From assembly GCA_039707655.1 (NCBI GenBank), contig CM077676.1:376282114-376346113 (forward strand): a stretch of 64,000 nucleotides of DNA, written 5' to 3'. The first letter of the stretch is position 1; each line of letters opens with the position of its first letter. This document shows positions 23,121 through 34,008 of the stretch, piece after piece. The notes under the pieces are model-generated. The model did not search any database. It was not told where the DNA came from and was given only the letters and a program-made list of their open reading frames with translations. The translations under genes and the position numbers were made by a program. Origin of the DNA: Elymus sibiricus. Taxonomy: Eukaryota; Streptophyta; Magnoliopsida; Poales; Poaceae.

Positions 23121-25283
23121 ATGAAGAGGAAGCAGCAAGAGCTGTACACCCACGAGAACGCGCACAATGACAAATGGGTAAAAGTCCTCGAAGCCGAAGC
23201 CGAGCTCGAGGCTTGACGTACTGCTGCCAAGTCATACCCCAAAAGATGGCTGCTGCCCGACTTCGACGACGAGGCGGCAAACGACGAGCTGTTTACGCAC
23301 GGCAATACAGGACAGGCTGATTGCCCCCCTAGAGGATGAGACAGGCCAGCAGAGGCAAACACAGAACCCCCTGCAAAAACCCGCCCTCATGGCAAGAGCG
23401 CGGTGGGCTTCAATGCCCCCTATGATCTACGCGACAAAATACAGGCAAACAAAGCCCCTCCCCGATCCATATATGGTTCACGGGACCGGGCTCCCGCTGG
23501 CCTAGAAGGCTACGATGCCTGGTTGGACAGGCATGACAAATCTCGGGAAAAGATGCGGGGCAGGACATCGGCCAGTGCACGGCCAGATATGACTCACTTC
23601 CGAGGACCCGCACATCCAGTCTGTTTTACGGACGAAGTCATGGAACATCAGTTCCCGGAAGGGTTTAAACCCATTAATATCGACCAATACGATGGAACGA
23701 CCGACCCGGCTGTCTGGATTGAGGATTTTCTCCTTCACATACATATGGCCCGAGGTGATGACCTCCACGCTATAAAATACCTGCCGCACAAACTTAAAGG
23801 ACCGGAAAGGCACTGGCTTAACAGCCTCCCCAGCAACTCTATCAGAAGCTGGGAAGAACTGGAGGAAGCCTTTAGGGCAAACTTCCAGGGAACTTATGTT
23901 TAGCCCCCAGACGCCGACGACCTCAATCACATCGTCCAGCAGGAGGGAGAATCTGCTCGGAAATTCTGGAATCGGTTCTAACTAAAAAGAACCAGATCGT
24001 CGATTGCCCCGATGTCGAAGCTATTGCCGCATTCAAGCACAGCATTCGGGATGAGTGGCTCGCCCGCCAGCTCGGGCAAGACAAGCTGAGAACTATGGCG
24101 GCCCATACCTCCTTGATGACCCGCTTTTTGCGCAGGAGAGGATAGTTAGCTCGCCCGCAGTTCCCACAGGAACGATCCCGGCACCTCAGAGGCACGCGAC
24201 GGAAACGGCAAACCTAGGCGCAACAAAAATAAGCGCCGGAATAAGCATGGTGGCAGCGATACCGAGGACCATGCAGTCAATGCAGGGTTAAGTGGCCCGT
24301 GAGCTGGGCCCAAGAAAAAGCCCTTCAAAGGGAACAAGGATGGCCCCAGCGCCTTGGACAGAATACTGGATAGGTCTTGCCAAATTCACGGCACCTCGGA
24401 CAAACCCGCCAACCACACCAATCGAAATTGTTGGGTGTTTAAACAGGCCGGCAAGGCATTTGCCGAGGAACCAACCAGGAGCGGGTCCCGCCGTGATGAC
24501 GAGGATGAACCTCGCAGGCCAAGCAGCGGCGGCCAAAAGCAATTCCCTTCCAATGTTAAAAACGTGAACATGATCTATGTCATGCATATACCTAAGAAGG
24601 AGTGGAAGCGCGCACTTCGGGATGTCTACGCCATAGAGCCTGTAGCACCGAAGTACAACCCTTGGTCGGCTTGCCCGATCACTTTCGATAAGAAGGACCA
24701 TCCGACCAGTATCCATCATGGCGGGTCGGCAGCCTTAGTACTGGACCCCATTATCGATGGATTCCACCTAACCCGCATCCTCATGGACGGCGGAACCAGT
24801 TTGAACCTGATCTATGCTGACACTATCAGGAATATGGGCATCGATTCATCATGAATTAAGCCCAGCAACACCACATTCAAGGGTGTTATACCAGGCGTGG
24901 AGGCCCAGTGCACTGGCACTATAACGCTGGAAGTAGTCTTCGGCTCACCCGAGAATTTCTGAAGCGAGGACTTAATCTTCGACATCGTCCCCTTCCGCAG
25001 CGGTTACCACGCCTTGCTCAGCCGTACTATGTTTGCCCGCTTTAACGCGGTGCCACACTACGCTTATCTGAAGCTCAAGATGCCAGGGCCGCACGGCATT
25101 ATTACCATTAATGGTAACATGGAGACCTCCCTCCGTATAGAGGAGAAGACAGCGGCTTTCACAGCCGATTTCCAGGTGGCCGAGGAAGCCGCCCGACGTA
25201 CAGCACGGCAGGCGTTGCTCAGCTCTTCAAAGTGTGTACGCACCGGCACCTCGGCCCCCGGCCAACCCCGCGTCAATCTTAAA
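23121..25283 (+). pseudogene. Gypsy A gag and aspartic protease remnant
   Basis: The reading starts at the CACTA junction. The gag part is clear at 23600-24080 (FTDEVMEHQFPEGFKPINID, then KYLPHKLKGPERHWLNSLP and SWEELEEAFRANFQGTYV), with later gag residues continuing in shifted frames. The protease segment (24540-25200) has the active-site motif LMDGGTSLNLIY and downstream LKLKMPGPHGIITI. Stops interrupt at about 23214, 23333, 23901, 24852 and 24960, and there is at least one frameshift near 23980. The homology ends near 25280 with no RT after it. Gag would form the particle and the protease would process the polyprotein; neither is possible now. Confidence 0.8.
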
Positions 25284-26601
25284 TAGGGACGCGTGCTCCC
25301 CGGTTCTCCTCTCTTGGTAGCAAGCTACGTGTCTCGCGTACATAACTTTGCACTTAAAATTCCATGGGAGACCGAGGAGCATATATTTAACAAAAGGGTA
25401 CGTCATCTTGGAATGGCCGATCACTCGCATCCTGGTTATCTTCTTCAGTGGCATATAAAGGCCAACCAGGACTCTCATCTTCGGCAGCGTCAAGCAGCCA
25501 CACTCAAGCGCTTACCTCTTCGGGGAACTAAGTGCCTCAGACGCGTTCTACGTGGTTGAGATGGGTTAGCCAGGAGTGTTCACCAAGCCTTGGACTAGAC
25601 AGGGTGTAGCTGTTCTACAGCACGGAGGCGCAGACATGTGGCAGGGAAGGCGCTGGGAACAGTCCTCGTTTTTCTAAAGCCCTGTACCAAATACCTCCCA
25701 TTCTTCTTTTACATACTCTCTATACCTTGTAAGGTTCCTCCTGATATCAGCTCGGCATCTATGGTTATGCCTTAATGAATGGAAGAACAGGCCTTTTTTT
25801 GGTCTCCACACAAAGTTATGTGTCTTTCCTTCTGCTTTTTGCCTTGTAGCAATATGGATACCGTTAGAAATATACAGATGAGTCTGGTTTTCGACCGGGG
25901 GCTCGGATATGAAATCGAGCCTATGTTTAAGTCCGATATATGTTCGGCGTCTTGGATATTGCATTATATGCATCAGTTTCGAATCATGATTTTGGTCAAT
26001 GATTGGGTTGCCCGGCTCCTGTGCTTGCCTCCTACGTTCCGCTCTGTTCGGCTAGGTGCGCAAAGGAAGAACCACTGCGATTGTGCTTCCAACTCGGCCT
26101 GGTCAAGCACCTCAGTAGGAGAAAGCCAAAAATCAACTATTATGATAAGCGTAAACTGGTCAGCTATCCGAAGACAATGTCAAACTATAGGCCGTTAGTG
26201 GTTATGTCGTGATAAACGAAGGGTTCTTGCTATACGAACCGAGGTGTTTTAACTGGTGCACTTCGGCGTGTCCGATCACCACTACACACGAGGGCTAGGT
26301 CAACTAGCCCACATTTCGAACTCCTATGACTAAGTGAAAGATATAAAGCCGCTATGGTCCGATTGCCTTGTTTCACAAACACGCAACCGCCTCAGGGCAC
26401 CGAGACATCGGCTAAGGGTTTACGCGTTTTTACAAAGCACCCCACGTAGTATCTACAAAGGGGGTAGAAGCCGACAACCGGCCTCTTTCAGTATGAATGG
26501 TCGCAAAGGAATGAAATAAAACTCGTCGGATACAAATGACTAACTTAGCATAAATAATAATTGTTTTTACAGCAGTGGCCACGGCGTACAAAAGAGGTTC
26601 T
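25284..26601 (+). other. Gypsy A convergent intergenic region
   Basis: No coding sequence is recognised between the end of the gag-protease and the 3' end of the minus-strand gene. About 25975-26200 is similar to the reverse complement of about 52400-52610 in Gypsy B (both hold gggttgcccggct.ctgtgcttgcc and ttcggctagg), the same place in the other element. Confidence 0.6.
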
Positions 26602-27258
26602 TTAGAACCGGAGCTCGGTTTTCAAGCATTGTACTTCAGTCTCCCGAGCCCCTTCATGGACCTCGGCAAGAAACTGCTCGGGCATCCGGTTCTTCCCTTT
26701 GGGAGGCCCCGACGCGATAGCAAGCGGCTTGATCTTCGGGTAATGCGCCATGGTTAGCGCATAAGCTCGCTCCGCGCCTTCTAGGCAGGCCGACCGCTTC
26801 CACTTCTCCACCTGGGGGCTCGCGCCTCGCAATCTCTGGACCAAGCCGAATAGGCTGGTCGGTAGTGGCTCCTGTGGCCAGAGATTGACGCAGATGTCCT
26901 CCATCATTGGTCGAGCCGTGCGGCATAGCTCAGCCAGCTGCTTCATCTGATTATTCAGCAGCGGGGGATGCTCGGGTGCCTGGAATTGGGCCCAGAAGGC
27001 CTTCTCTGCCGACTCCTCGGGGTGGGCAGCGAAGTATGCGCCGGCATCCGAGGCGCTACGGGGCAGATCCCTGAAGACTTCTGAAGAACGCCAGACTTGC
27101 GTAAGATGCACAAATCGACGATCACCGAAAACGCAGCGAAGCAGGTAGGGCTTACCAGCGGCGATCTGCTTCACTTGCTGAAGCACTTCACGATCCGCCC
27201 TCGCCTGGGTCGTGGCCTCCTTGCAGGCCGAGCTCGTGGTTTCGAGCTCGGAGGCGAG
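26602..27258 (-). pseudogene. Gypsy A antisense accessory gene, 3' terminal exon (after Cassandra)
   Basis: This is the C-terminal part of the minus-strand gene, open from the Cassandra insertion point at 27258 to the stop at 26602-26604, about 218 codons. It starts in a charged helix (SELETTSSACKEATTQARAD) that continues directly from the exon right of Cassandra, and ends with a conserved region (PMMEDICVNLWPQEPLP, KRSACLEGAERAYALTMAHY). The same region in Gypsy B reads SMKDVHQALWPEVVPVPEDM, followed later by a matching ACREGA and KTHY, so the two genes are homologous. The family resembles the 'putative gypsy type transposon' proteins of grasses (PF04195-like). Function unknown. This segment has no lesion except the insertion itself. 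Confidence 0.75.
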
Positions 27259-27267
27259 TGTGATATC

Positions 27268-28538
27268 TGATACGTCCATTTTGCATCATGTTTTACTACT
27301 GTTATTTATAGTGTTTTTAATCAATATAACACTTTGTGGAGTAATTCTAATGCCTTTTCTCTCTTAACATGCAAGATTTACATAAGGAGGGAGATTGCCA
27401 GCAGCTGGAATCCTGGACCTGAAAAAGCAATGTCAGAGATACCTATTCTGCACATCTCCAAATGAGCTGAAATTTCACGAAGATTTATTTTGGAATAAAT
27501 AAAAAATACTGGAGAAAAGAAGTACCAGAGGGGGCCACCCAGGTGCCCACGAGGCACCAGGGCGCCCCCCCCCCCCCCGGCGCGCCCTGGTGGCTTGTGG
27601 GGCCCCTGGCCAGCCTCCGGTGCCCATTTTCTGGTATATAAGCCCATTTGCCCTAGAAAAAATAAGGAGAAGTCTTTCGGGACAGAGCGCCGCCGTCTCG
27701 AGGCGGAACTTGGGCAGGAGCACTTTTGCTCTCCGGCGGAGCGATTCTGCCGAGGATACTTCCCTCCGGGAGGGGGAAATCGAAGCCATCGACATCACCA
27801 ACGATCCTCTCATCGTGGGAAGACCAATCTTCATCAACATCTTCACCAGCACCATCTCATCTCAAACCCTAGTTCATCTCTTGTACTCAATCTTTGTCTC
27901 AAAGCCTCAGATTGGTACCTATGGGTTGCTAGTAGTGTTGATTACATTTTGTAGTTGATGCTAGTTGGTTTATTTGGTGGAAGATTATATGTTCAGATCC
28001 ATTATGATATTCAATACCCCTCTGATCTTGGACATGAATATGATGTGTGAGTAGTTACTTTTGTTCTTGAGGACATGGGAGAAGTCTTGTCATAAGTAAT
28101 CATGTGAATTTGGTATTCGTTCGATATTTTGATGATATGTATGTTGTTGATTCTCTTAGTGGTGTCATGTGAACGTCGATTACATGACACTTCACCATCT
28201 TTGGGCCTAAGGGGATGCATTGGGGAGTAGTAATTAGATGATGGGTTGCTAGAATGACAGAAGCTTAAACCCTAGTTTATGCGCTATTCCGTAAGGGGCT
28301 GATTTCGATCCATATGTTTAATGCTATGGTTAGATTTATCTTAATTCTTCTTTCGTAGTTGCAGATGCTTGCGAGAGGGGTTAATAATAAGTGGGAGGCT
28401 TGTTCAAGTAAGAACAGCACCCAAGCACTGGTCCAACCACATATCAAATTATCAAAGTAGCGAACGCGAATCAAACAAACATGATGAAAGTGACTAGATG
28501 AAATTCCCATGTGTCCTCGAGAACGCTTTGCTTATTAT
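27268..28538 (+). repeat. 5' LTR of the Athila-like element, 3' end deleted
   Basis: It aligns with 35367-36642, stopping after 'gctttgcttattat'. The part matching 36643-36893 is missing. A TATA box (GTATATAAG) lies at about 27634-27642. Confidence 0.9.
27546..27601 (+). promoter_or_regulatory. GC-rich hairpin upstream of the 5' LTR TATA box
   Basis: The left arm cccacgaggcaccagggcg and the right arm (cgcgccctggtggcttgtgg) are near-perfect complements around a C-run, followed 33 bases later by a TATA box. The same arrangement occurs in the 3' LTR and before ORF3. Confidence 0.65.
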
Positions 28539-28664
28539 ATGTGGATGAAGTTTGTGGATTATTTAAGCTTGCAGGTGGGAGGCTTGTTCAAGTAAGAATG
28601 GCACCCAAGCGCCGGTCCACCTAATCTATGTGGATGAAGTTTGTGGATTATTTAAGCTTGCAGG
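28539..28664 (+). other. Rearrangement scar replacing LTR end, PBS and gag start
   Basis: A 36-37-bp sequence starting atgtggatgaag occurs twice (28539-28575 and 28628-28664). Between the copies is a 44-bp piece (tgggaggcttgttcaagtaa, then gcacccaagcgccggtcca) that is a diverged copy of LTR sequence at about 28391-28435. Duplication plus LTR-derived filler at a deletion point suggests template-switching repair. Confidence 0.75.
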
Positions 28665-29371
28665 TTTACCCGGAGATGAAGTTAAGAAGAAGGTTTTCCC
28701 TTTATCTTTGAAGGGAAAGTCATTGACATGGTATAGGCTATGTGATTATATTGGAACAAGGGATTGGAATCGATTGAAATTGGAATTTCATCAAAAGTTT
28801 TATCCTATGCATCTGGTTCATCGTGATCGGAATTATATATATAATTTTTGGCCTCGTGAAGGAGAAAGCATCGCTCAAGCTTGGGGGAGGCTTAAGTATA
28901 TGATGTACACATGCCCTAATCATGAGCCCTCAAGAGAAATTATCTTACAAAATTTTTATGCTCGGCTTTCTCATGATGATCAAACCATGCTCGATTCTTC
29001 TTCGACTGGCTCCTTTATGAAGAAAACTATTGAATTTAGATGGGATCTTCTGGAAACAATTAAACGCAACTCTGAAGATTGGGAACTCGACAAAGGTAAT
29101 GAGTCAGGTATAACACCTGAGTTCGATTGTGTTAAATCTTTTATGGACACTGATGCTTTTCATAAGTTTAGCACTAAATATGGACTTGACTCTGAGATAG
29201 TAGCTACCTTTTGTGAATCTTTTGCTGCTCATGTTGATCTTCCTAAGGAGAAATGATTTAAATATCATCCACCTATTGAATTGAAAGAAGAACCTATTAG
29301 CGTTAAAGAAGAAACAATTGTTTACCATGTTGATCCAATTGTGCCTACTGCTTATATTGAGAAACCACCTT
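28628..29371 (+). pseudogene. Athila-like gag (5'-truncated)
   Basis: Open from the scar to a TGA at 29254-29256. The frame then continues for about 40 more codons to a frameshift in a T-run near 29365. The gag core is visible: LSLKGKSLTWYRLCDYI, DWNRLKLEFHQKFYP, then EGESIAQAWGRLKYMM. This is the capsid-like region conserved in plant Gypsy gag. The N-terminus is gone through the rearrangement at 28539-28664, so no natural start codon remains. Gag would assemble the particle and bind genomic RNA. Confidence 0.82.
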
Positions 29372-29886
29372 TTTCCTGTTAGGATTAAGGAACATGCTAA
29401 AGTTTCAACTATGGTTAACAAAAGTAATATTAGAGCACCTAGACCCTCTGAACAAATTAAAGTTGAACCTAATGTTGCTATGGTTAAAGATCTCTTGGTC
29501 GATAATATACATGGGCATGTTATTTACTTCAGTGATGAAGCTACTAGAATTGCTAAGCCCGATCCTAAAGATAAGAATAAACCTGTCGTTGGCATGCCTG
29601 TTGTCTCTGTTAAAATAGGAGATCATTGCTATCATGGCTTATGTGATTTGGGTGCTAGTGTGAGTGCTATTCCATTTACCTTATATCAAGAAATTATGAA
29701 TGATATTGCACCTATTGAAATAGAGGACATTGATGTTACTATTAAGCTTGCGAATAGAGATACTATTACACCGCTTGGGATCGTTAGAGATGTTGAAGTC
29801 TTGTGTGGAAAAATAAAATACCCCACTGATTTTCTAGTCCTCGATTCTCCACAAGATAATTTTTGTCCCATTATATTTGATAGACC
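29371..29886 (+). pseudogene. Athila-like aspartic protease region
   Basis: In the frame of about 29318-29890 the motif HGLCDLGASVSAIPFTLYQ carries the active-site Asp in a D-L-G-A-S context, followed by IEDIDVTIKLANRDTI and YPTDFLVLDSPQ. The frame ends at IIFDRP and a stop. Related elements have a Phe-Leu-Asn continuation here, which fits a 4-base deletion near 29886; the RT part follows in another frame. The protease itself looks intact but is cut off from both neighbours. Confidence 0.8.
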
Positions 29887-31125
29887 TTGAATACTGTTAA
29901 TGCTAAGATTGATTGCGCTAAAGAAACTGTCAGTGTTAATTTTGGTGATATATCTCATGAGTTTAATTTCTCTAAGTTTCGTAGACAACCTCATGATAAA
30001 GAATTGCCTTGTAAATATGAAATTATTGGTCTTGCTTCTATTGCCGTACCTCCTACTGATCCGTTAGAACAATATTTGCTAGACCATGAAAATGATATGC
30101 ACATGAATGAAAGAAATGAAATAGATAAGATGTTCTTTGATCAACCACCTATCCTTAAACACAATTTGCCTGTTGAAACTCTTGGAGGTCCTCCACCTAA
30201 GGGTGACCCTGTATTTGAGTTGAAACAACTGCCTAATACATTGAAATATGCTTATCTAGATGAAAAGAAGATATATCCTGTTATTATTAGTGCTAACCTT
30301 TCAGAGCATGAAGAAAAGAGATTACTAAAAACTATGAGGAAACACCGTGCTACTATTGGATATACTCTTGATGATCTTAAGGGCATTAGTCCCACTCTAT
30401 GTCAGCACAAAATCAATATGGAGCCTGATGCTAAACCAGTTGTCGACCACCAACGACGATTAAATCCTAAGATGAAGGAGGTGGTAAGAACTGAAATATT
30501 AAAGCTTTTGGAAGCAGGTATAATCTATCCCATAGCTGATAGTAGATGGGTAAGTCGCGTTCATTGTGTCCCTAAGAAAGGAGGCATTACTGTTGTTCCT
30601 AACGATAAAAATGAACTCATTCCACAAAGAATTGTAACTGGTTATAGGATGGTAATTGATTTTAGAAAATTAAACAAAGCTACTAGAAAAGATCATTACC
30701 CCTTGCCTTTTATTGATCAAATGTTACAAAGATTGTCCAAGCATACACACTTTTGCTTTCTTGATGGATATTCTGGTTTCTCTCAAATACCTGTATCACA
30801 AGCCGACCAAGAGAAAACCACCTTTACTTGTCCTTTTGGAACTTATGCTTATAGACGTATGCCTTTTGGTTTATGCAATGCACCTGCTACCTTTCAAAGA
30901 TGTATGACTGCTATATTCTCTGACTTTTGTGAAAAGATTGTTGAGGTTTTCATGGATGATTTTTCCGTTTACGGGACTTCTTTTGATGATTGCTTAAGCA
31001 ACCTTGATCGAGTTTTGCAGAGATGTGAACAAACTAATCTTGTCTTGAATTGGGAGAAGTGCCACTTTATGGTGAATGAAGTATTGTCTTGGGGCATAAA
31101 ATTTCTGAATGAGGCATTGAAGTAG
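29887..31125 (+). pseudogene. Athila-like reverse transcriptase
   Basis: A 412-codon open stretch from a frameshift junction (no ATG). It runs NTVNAKIDCAKETVSVNFGD, a linker, LLEAGIIYPIADSRWVSRVH, GYRMVIDFRKLNKATRKDHY, DGYSGFSQIPV, YRRMPFGLCNAPATFQR and the polymerase catalytic box VFMDDFSVYG near 30949. FMDDF is usual for the Athila group. A one-base deletion near 31079 shifts the frame within the C-terminal part (the correct frame there gives IVLGHKISE) and a TGA follows near 31108. The palm residues are intact, so RT activity was lost only through breaks at both ends. Confidence 0.88.
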
Positions 31126-33155
31126 ATAAGGCTAAAGTTGATGCAATTGAGAAAATGCCATGTCCTAAAGATATTAAAGTTATAAGAAGTTTCCTTGGTC
31201 ATGCTGGTTTCTATAGAAGGTTTATTAAAGACTTCTCTAAAATTTCTAGGCCTCTTACTAATCTCTTGCAAAAATATGTTCCATTTGTTTTTGATGATGA
31301 TTGTGTAGAAGCCTTTGAAACACTTAAGAAAGCCTTAACCTCTGCACCTAATGTTCAACCACCTGATTGGAACTTGCCTTTTGAAATTATGTGTGATGCT
31401 AGTGATTATGCTGTTGGTGCTATTCTAGGACAGAGAGTTGATAAGAAATTAAATGTTATCCATTATGCTAGTAAAACTCTAGACAGTGCTCAAAGAAATT
31501 ATGCTACTACTGAGAAAAAATTTATAGCAGTTGTGTTTGCATGTGATAAATTCAGATCTTACATAGTTGATTCTAAAGTAATTGTTCACACCGATCATGC
31601 TGCTATTAAATACCTTATGGGAAAGAAAGATGCTAAACCTAGACTCATTAGGTGGGTTCTATTGCTACAAGAATTTGACTTGCATATTACTGATAGGAAG
31701 GGAGTTGAGAACCCCGTAGCTGATAACTTGTCTAGGTTGGAAAATATTCTTGATGACCCACTGCCTATTGATGATAGTTTTCCCGATGAGCAATTAGCTG
31801 TCATAAATGCTTCTCATAATACTCATTGGTATGCAGACTATGCTAATTATATTGTTGCTAAATTTATACCACCTAGTTTCACATACCAACAAAAGAAAAA
31901 GTTCTTCTTTGATTTAAGACATTACTTCTGGGATGACCCACATCTTTATAAAGAAGGAGTGGATGGTATTATTAGACATTGTATACCTGAGCATGAACAG
32001 GAACAAATCCTACGGAAGTGTCATTCCGAGGCTTACGGAGGACACCATGCGGGAGACAGAACTGCACATAAGGTACTACAATCTGGTTTTTATTGGCCTA
32101 CTCTTTTCAAGGATGCTCGTAAGTTTGTCTTATCTTGTGATGAATGTCAAAGGATTGGTAATATTAGTAGATGTCAGGAAATGCCTATGAATTATTCACT
32201 TGTTATCGAACCATTTGATGTTTGGGGATTTGATTATATGGGACCTTTTCCTTCCTCTAATGGGTATACACATATTTTAGTTGTTGTTGATTACGTTACT
32301 AGGTGGGTAGAAGCTATTCCAACTAGTAGTGCTGATCATAACACTTCTATTAAAATGCTTAAAGAAGTTATTTTCCCGAGGTTTGGAGTCCCTAGATATT
32401 TAATGACTGATAGTGGTTCACATTTTATTCATGGTGCATTCCGTAAACTACTTGCTAAATATGATGTCAACCATAGAATTGCATCTCCCTATCACCCTCA
32501 ATCTAGTGGTCAAGTTGAATTGAGCAATAGAGAAATAAAGTTAATTTTGCAAAAGACCATCAATAGATCTATAAAGAATTGGTCTAAGAAACTTGACGAT
32601 GCATTATGGGCTTATAGAACTGCTTATAAAAATCCTATGGGTATGTCTCCTTATAAAATGGTTTATGGAAAAGAATGTCATTTACCTCTTGAGTTAGAAC
32701 ATAAAGCATATTGGGCAATTAAAGAACTCAATTATGATTTTAAACTTGCCAGTGAAAAGAGGTTATTTGATATTAGCTCGCTAGATGAATGGAGAACCCA
32801 AGCTTATGAAAATGCCAAGTTGTTTAAAGAAAAAGTTAAAAGATGGCATGATAAAAGAATTCAAAAACGGGAATTCAAAGTGGGTGAGTATGTTCTATTG
32901 TACAGTTCTCATTTTAGATTTTTTGCAGGAAAACTTCTCTCTAAATGGGAAGGACCGTATATCATTGAGGAAGTTTATAGCTCTGGAGCCATTAAGATCA
33001 ATAACGCCGAAGGTACTAATCCGAAGGTGGTCAATGGGCAAAGAATTAAGCATTACATCTCAGGTACACCTATTAATGTTGAGACTAACATTATTCAAAC
33101 TATGACACCGGAGGAATACATAAGAGAGACCTACCATAACACTCCAGAACCCTGA
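31126..33155 (+). CDS. Athila-like RNase H and integrase, long open segment of a broken pol
   Basis: The open frame from 31155 runs 666 codons to the TGA at 33153-33155 without a lesion. Residues 1-70 finish the RT connection ([20 protein letters not shown]). RNase H covers about 76-195 with acidic residues D81, E120 and D147. Integrase has a zinc-binding H290/H297/C328/C331 set, the catalytic D360, D419 and E455 (35 residues between the last two) and a C-terminal [16 protein letters not shown] segment. It inserts cDNA into DNA in the nucleus. The ATG at 31155 is internal, since normal pol is one polyprotein, so this is a fragment separated from RT by the lesions at 31079-31108. Confidence 0.9.
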
Positions 33156-33492
33156 AAAGGAAGAGGTACGTGATACGGTAAGTAAACCAACTCCAAAAAT
33201 TCCATAAAAATACTTTCTGTCAGTTTTGGAATACTAGAAAAAAAATACAAAAATAAGAAACAGCTGAGGGGACCCACGAGGTGCACACGAGGCACCAGGA
33301 CACGCCACCCCCTGGGCACGCCCTGGTGGCTCGTGGGCCCCTCGTGAGCCTTCCCGACTCCGTTTTCTTCTGGAATACTTGTTTTGCAAGATAAAAATTC
33401 TTTATATATACTCCCGGACGTTTTAACCACCGTATCACAGAAATATCCTCTGTTCTTGTTTCGTGCTATTTTTCTGACAGATCTAGATCGCT
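33156..33492 (+). promoter_or_regulatory. LTR-like hairpin and TATA module before ORF3
   Basis: An A-rich stretch leads to a GC-rich inverted repeat: left arm 33283-33306, right arm 33315-33338, with gaggcaccagg against ccctggtggctc. A TATA box (TTTATATATA, 33401-33410) follows, then 80 bases of leader to the ATG at 33493. The layout and many words match the LTR segment at 27474-27660, so a copy of the LTR promoter appears to sit in front of ORF3. Confidence 0.6.
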
Positions 33493-34008
33493 ATGGCTCC
33501 ACCAAGCTCTTCCAAGGACAAGTTCTACGAGAAGGTCATCAACCCCTACCTACCGGAGGTGATGAAACACCCTCAAGCCATCGAGATGCGTGAGGGGGTG
33601 CTTCACATCCGGGATGTTCAAGGACCCAAGAAGACCAGGAGCGTGGAGGCCAGGCTCGAAGCGGTGGAGCAGGAGATTTTCAAGTGCCAAGGGATGGTAG
33701 AACATGGACTCAGCGCCAACCACTCCATGATCACGGAATTCACCCGCGATCACAAGGTGGATGGCCAATCAATGGGGGACAACGTCTTCAAGCTCAACGA
33801 ACGAATTGACTATCTCCAAGGCCAAATCTATGATCTTCAAAACCAAAATTTTGAGTATGAGGCAAGATTCAAAGGTATGAGTTTAGCTGCAAGTTTCAGG
33901 ACTCCGGAGACTCGTTCATCCTTTTATGATGGGGAACCTATGCCATGGAAGCCGGAGAACAATCCCACCACTTCATCATCACCACCATCGCCGAAGAAGG
34001 AGACTTGA
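33493..34008 (+). CDS. ORF3, env-position accessory protein of the Athila-like element
   Basis: An intact 171-aa ORF (MAPPSSSKDKFYEKVINPYL at the start) downstream of pol in the sense direction, the place of the env-like ORF in Athila elements. It has no signal peptide or transmembrane segment, so an envelope role is not supported. Residues about 50-120 look like an amphipathic coiled coil (VEARLEAVEQEIFK, then KLNERIDYLQGQIYDLQNQN), and the C-terminus is Pro/Ser-rich (NNPTTSSSPPSPKKET). It stays open although gag-pol has about five lesions. An RNA-binding, oligomerising or regulatory role is possible; function unknown. Confidence 0.7.
   Translation: MAPPSSSKDKFYEKVINPYLPEVMKHPQAIEMREGVLHIRDVQGPKKTRSVEARLEAVEQEIFKCQGMVEHGLSANHSMITEFTRDHKVDGQSMGDNVFKLNERIDYLQGQIYDLQNQNFEYEARFKGMSLAASFRTPETRSSFYDGEPMPWKPENNPTTSSSPPSPKKET

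Noticed and set aside
27563..27580. C-runs of different length in the two Athila LTRs (also 35669-35686) as an age signal
   Set aside because: Homopolymer lengths are prone to assembly and sequencing error, so they were not used for dating.
33493..34008. Envelope protein
   Set aside because: No signal peptide, transmembrane segment or cleavage site; the position alone does not prove an env role.
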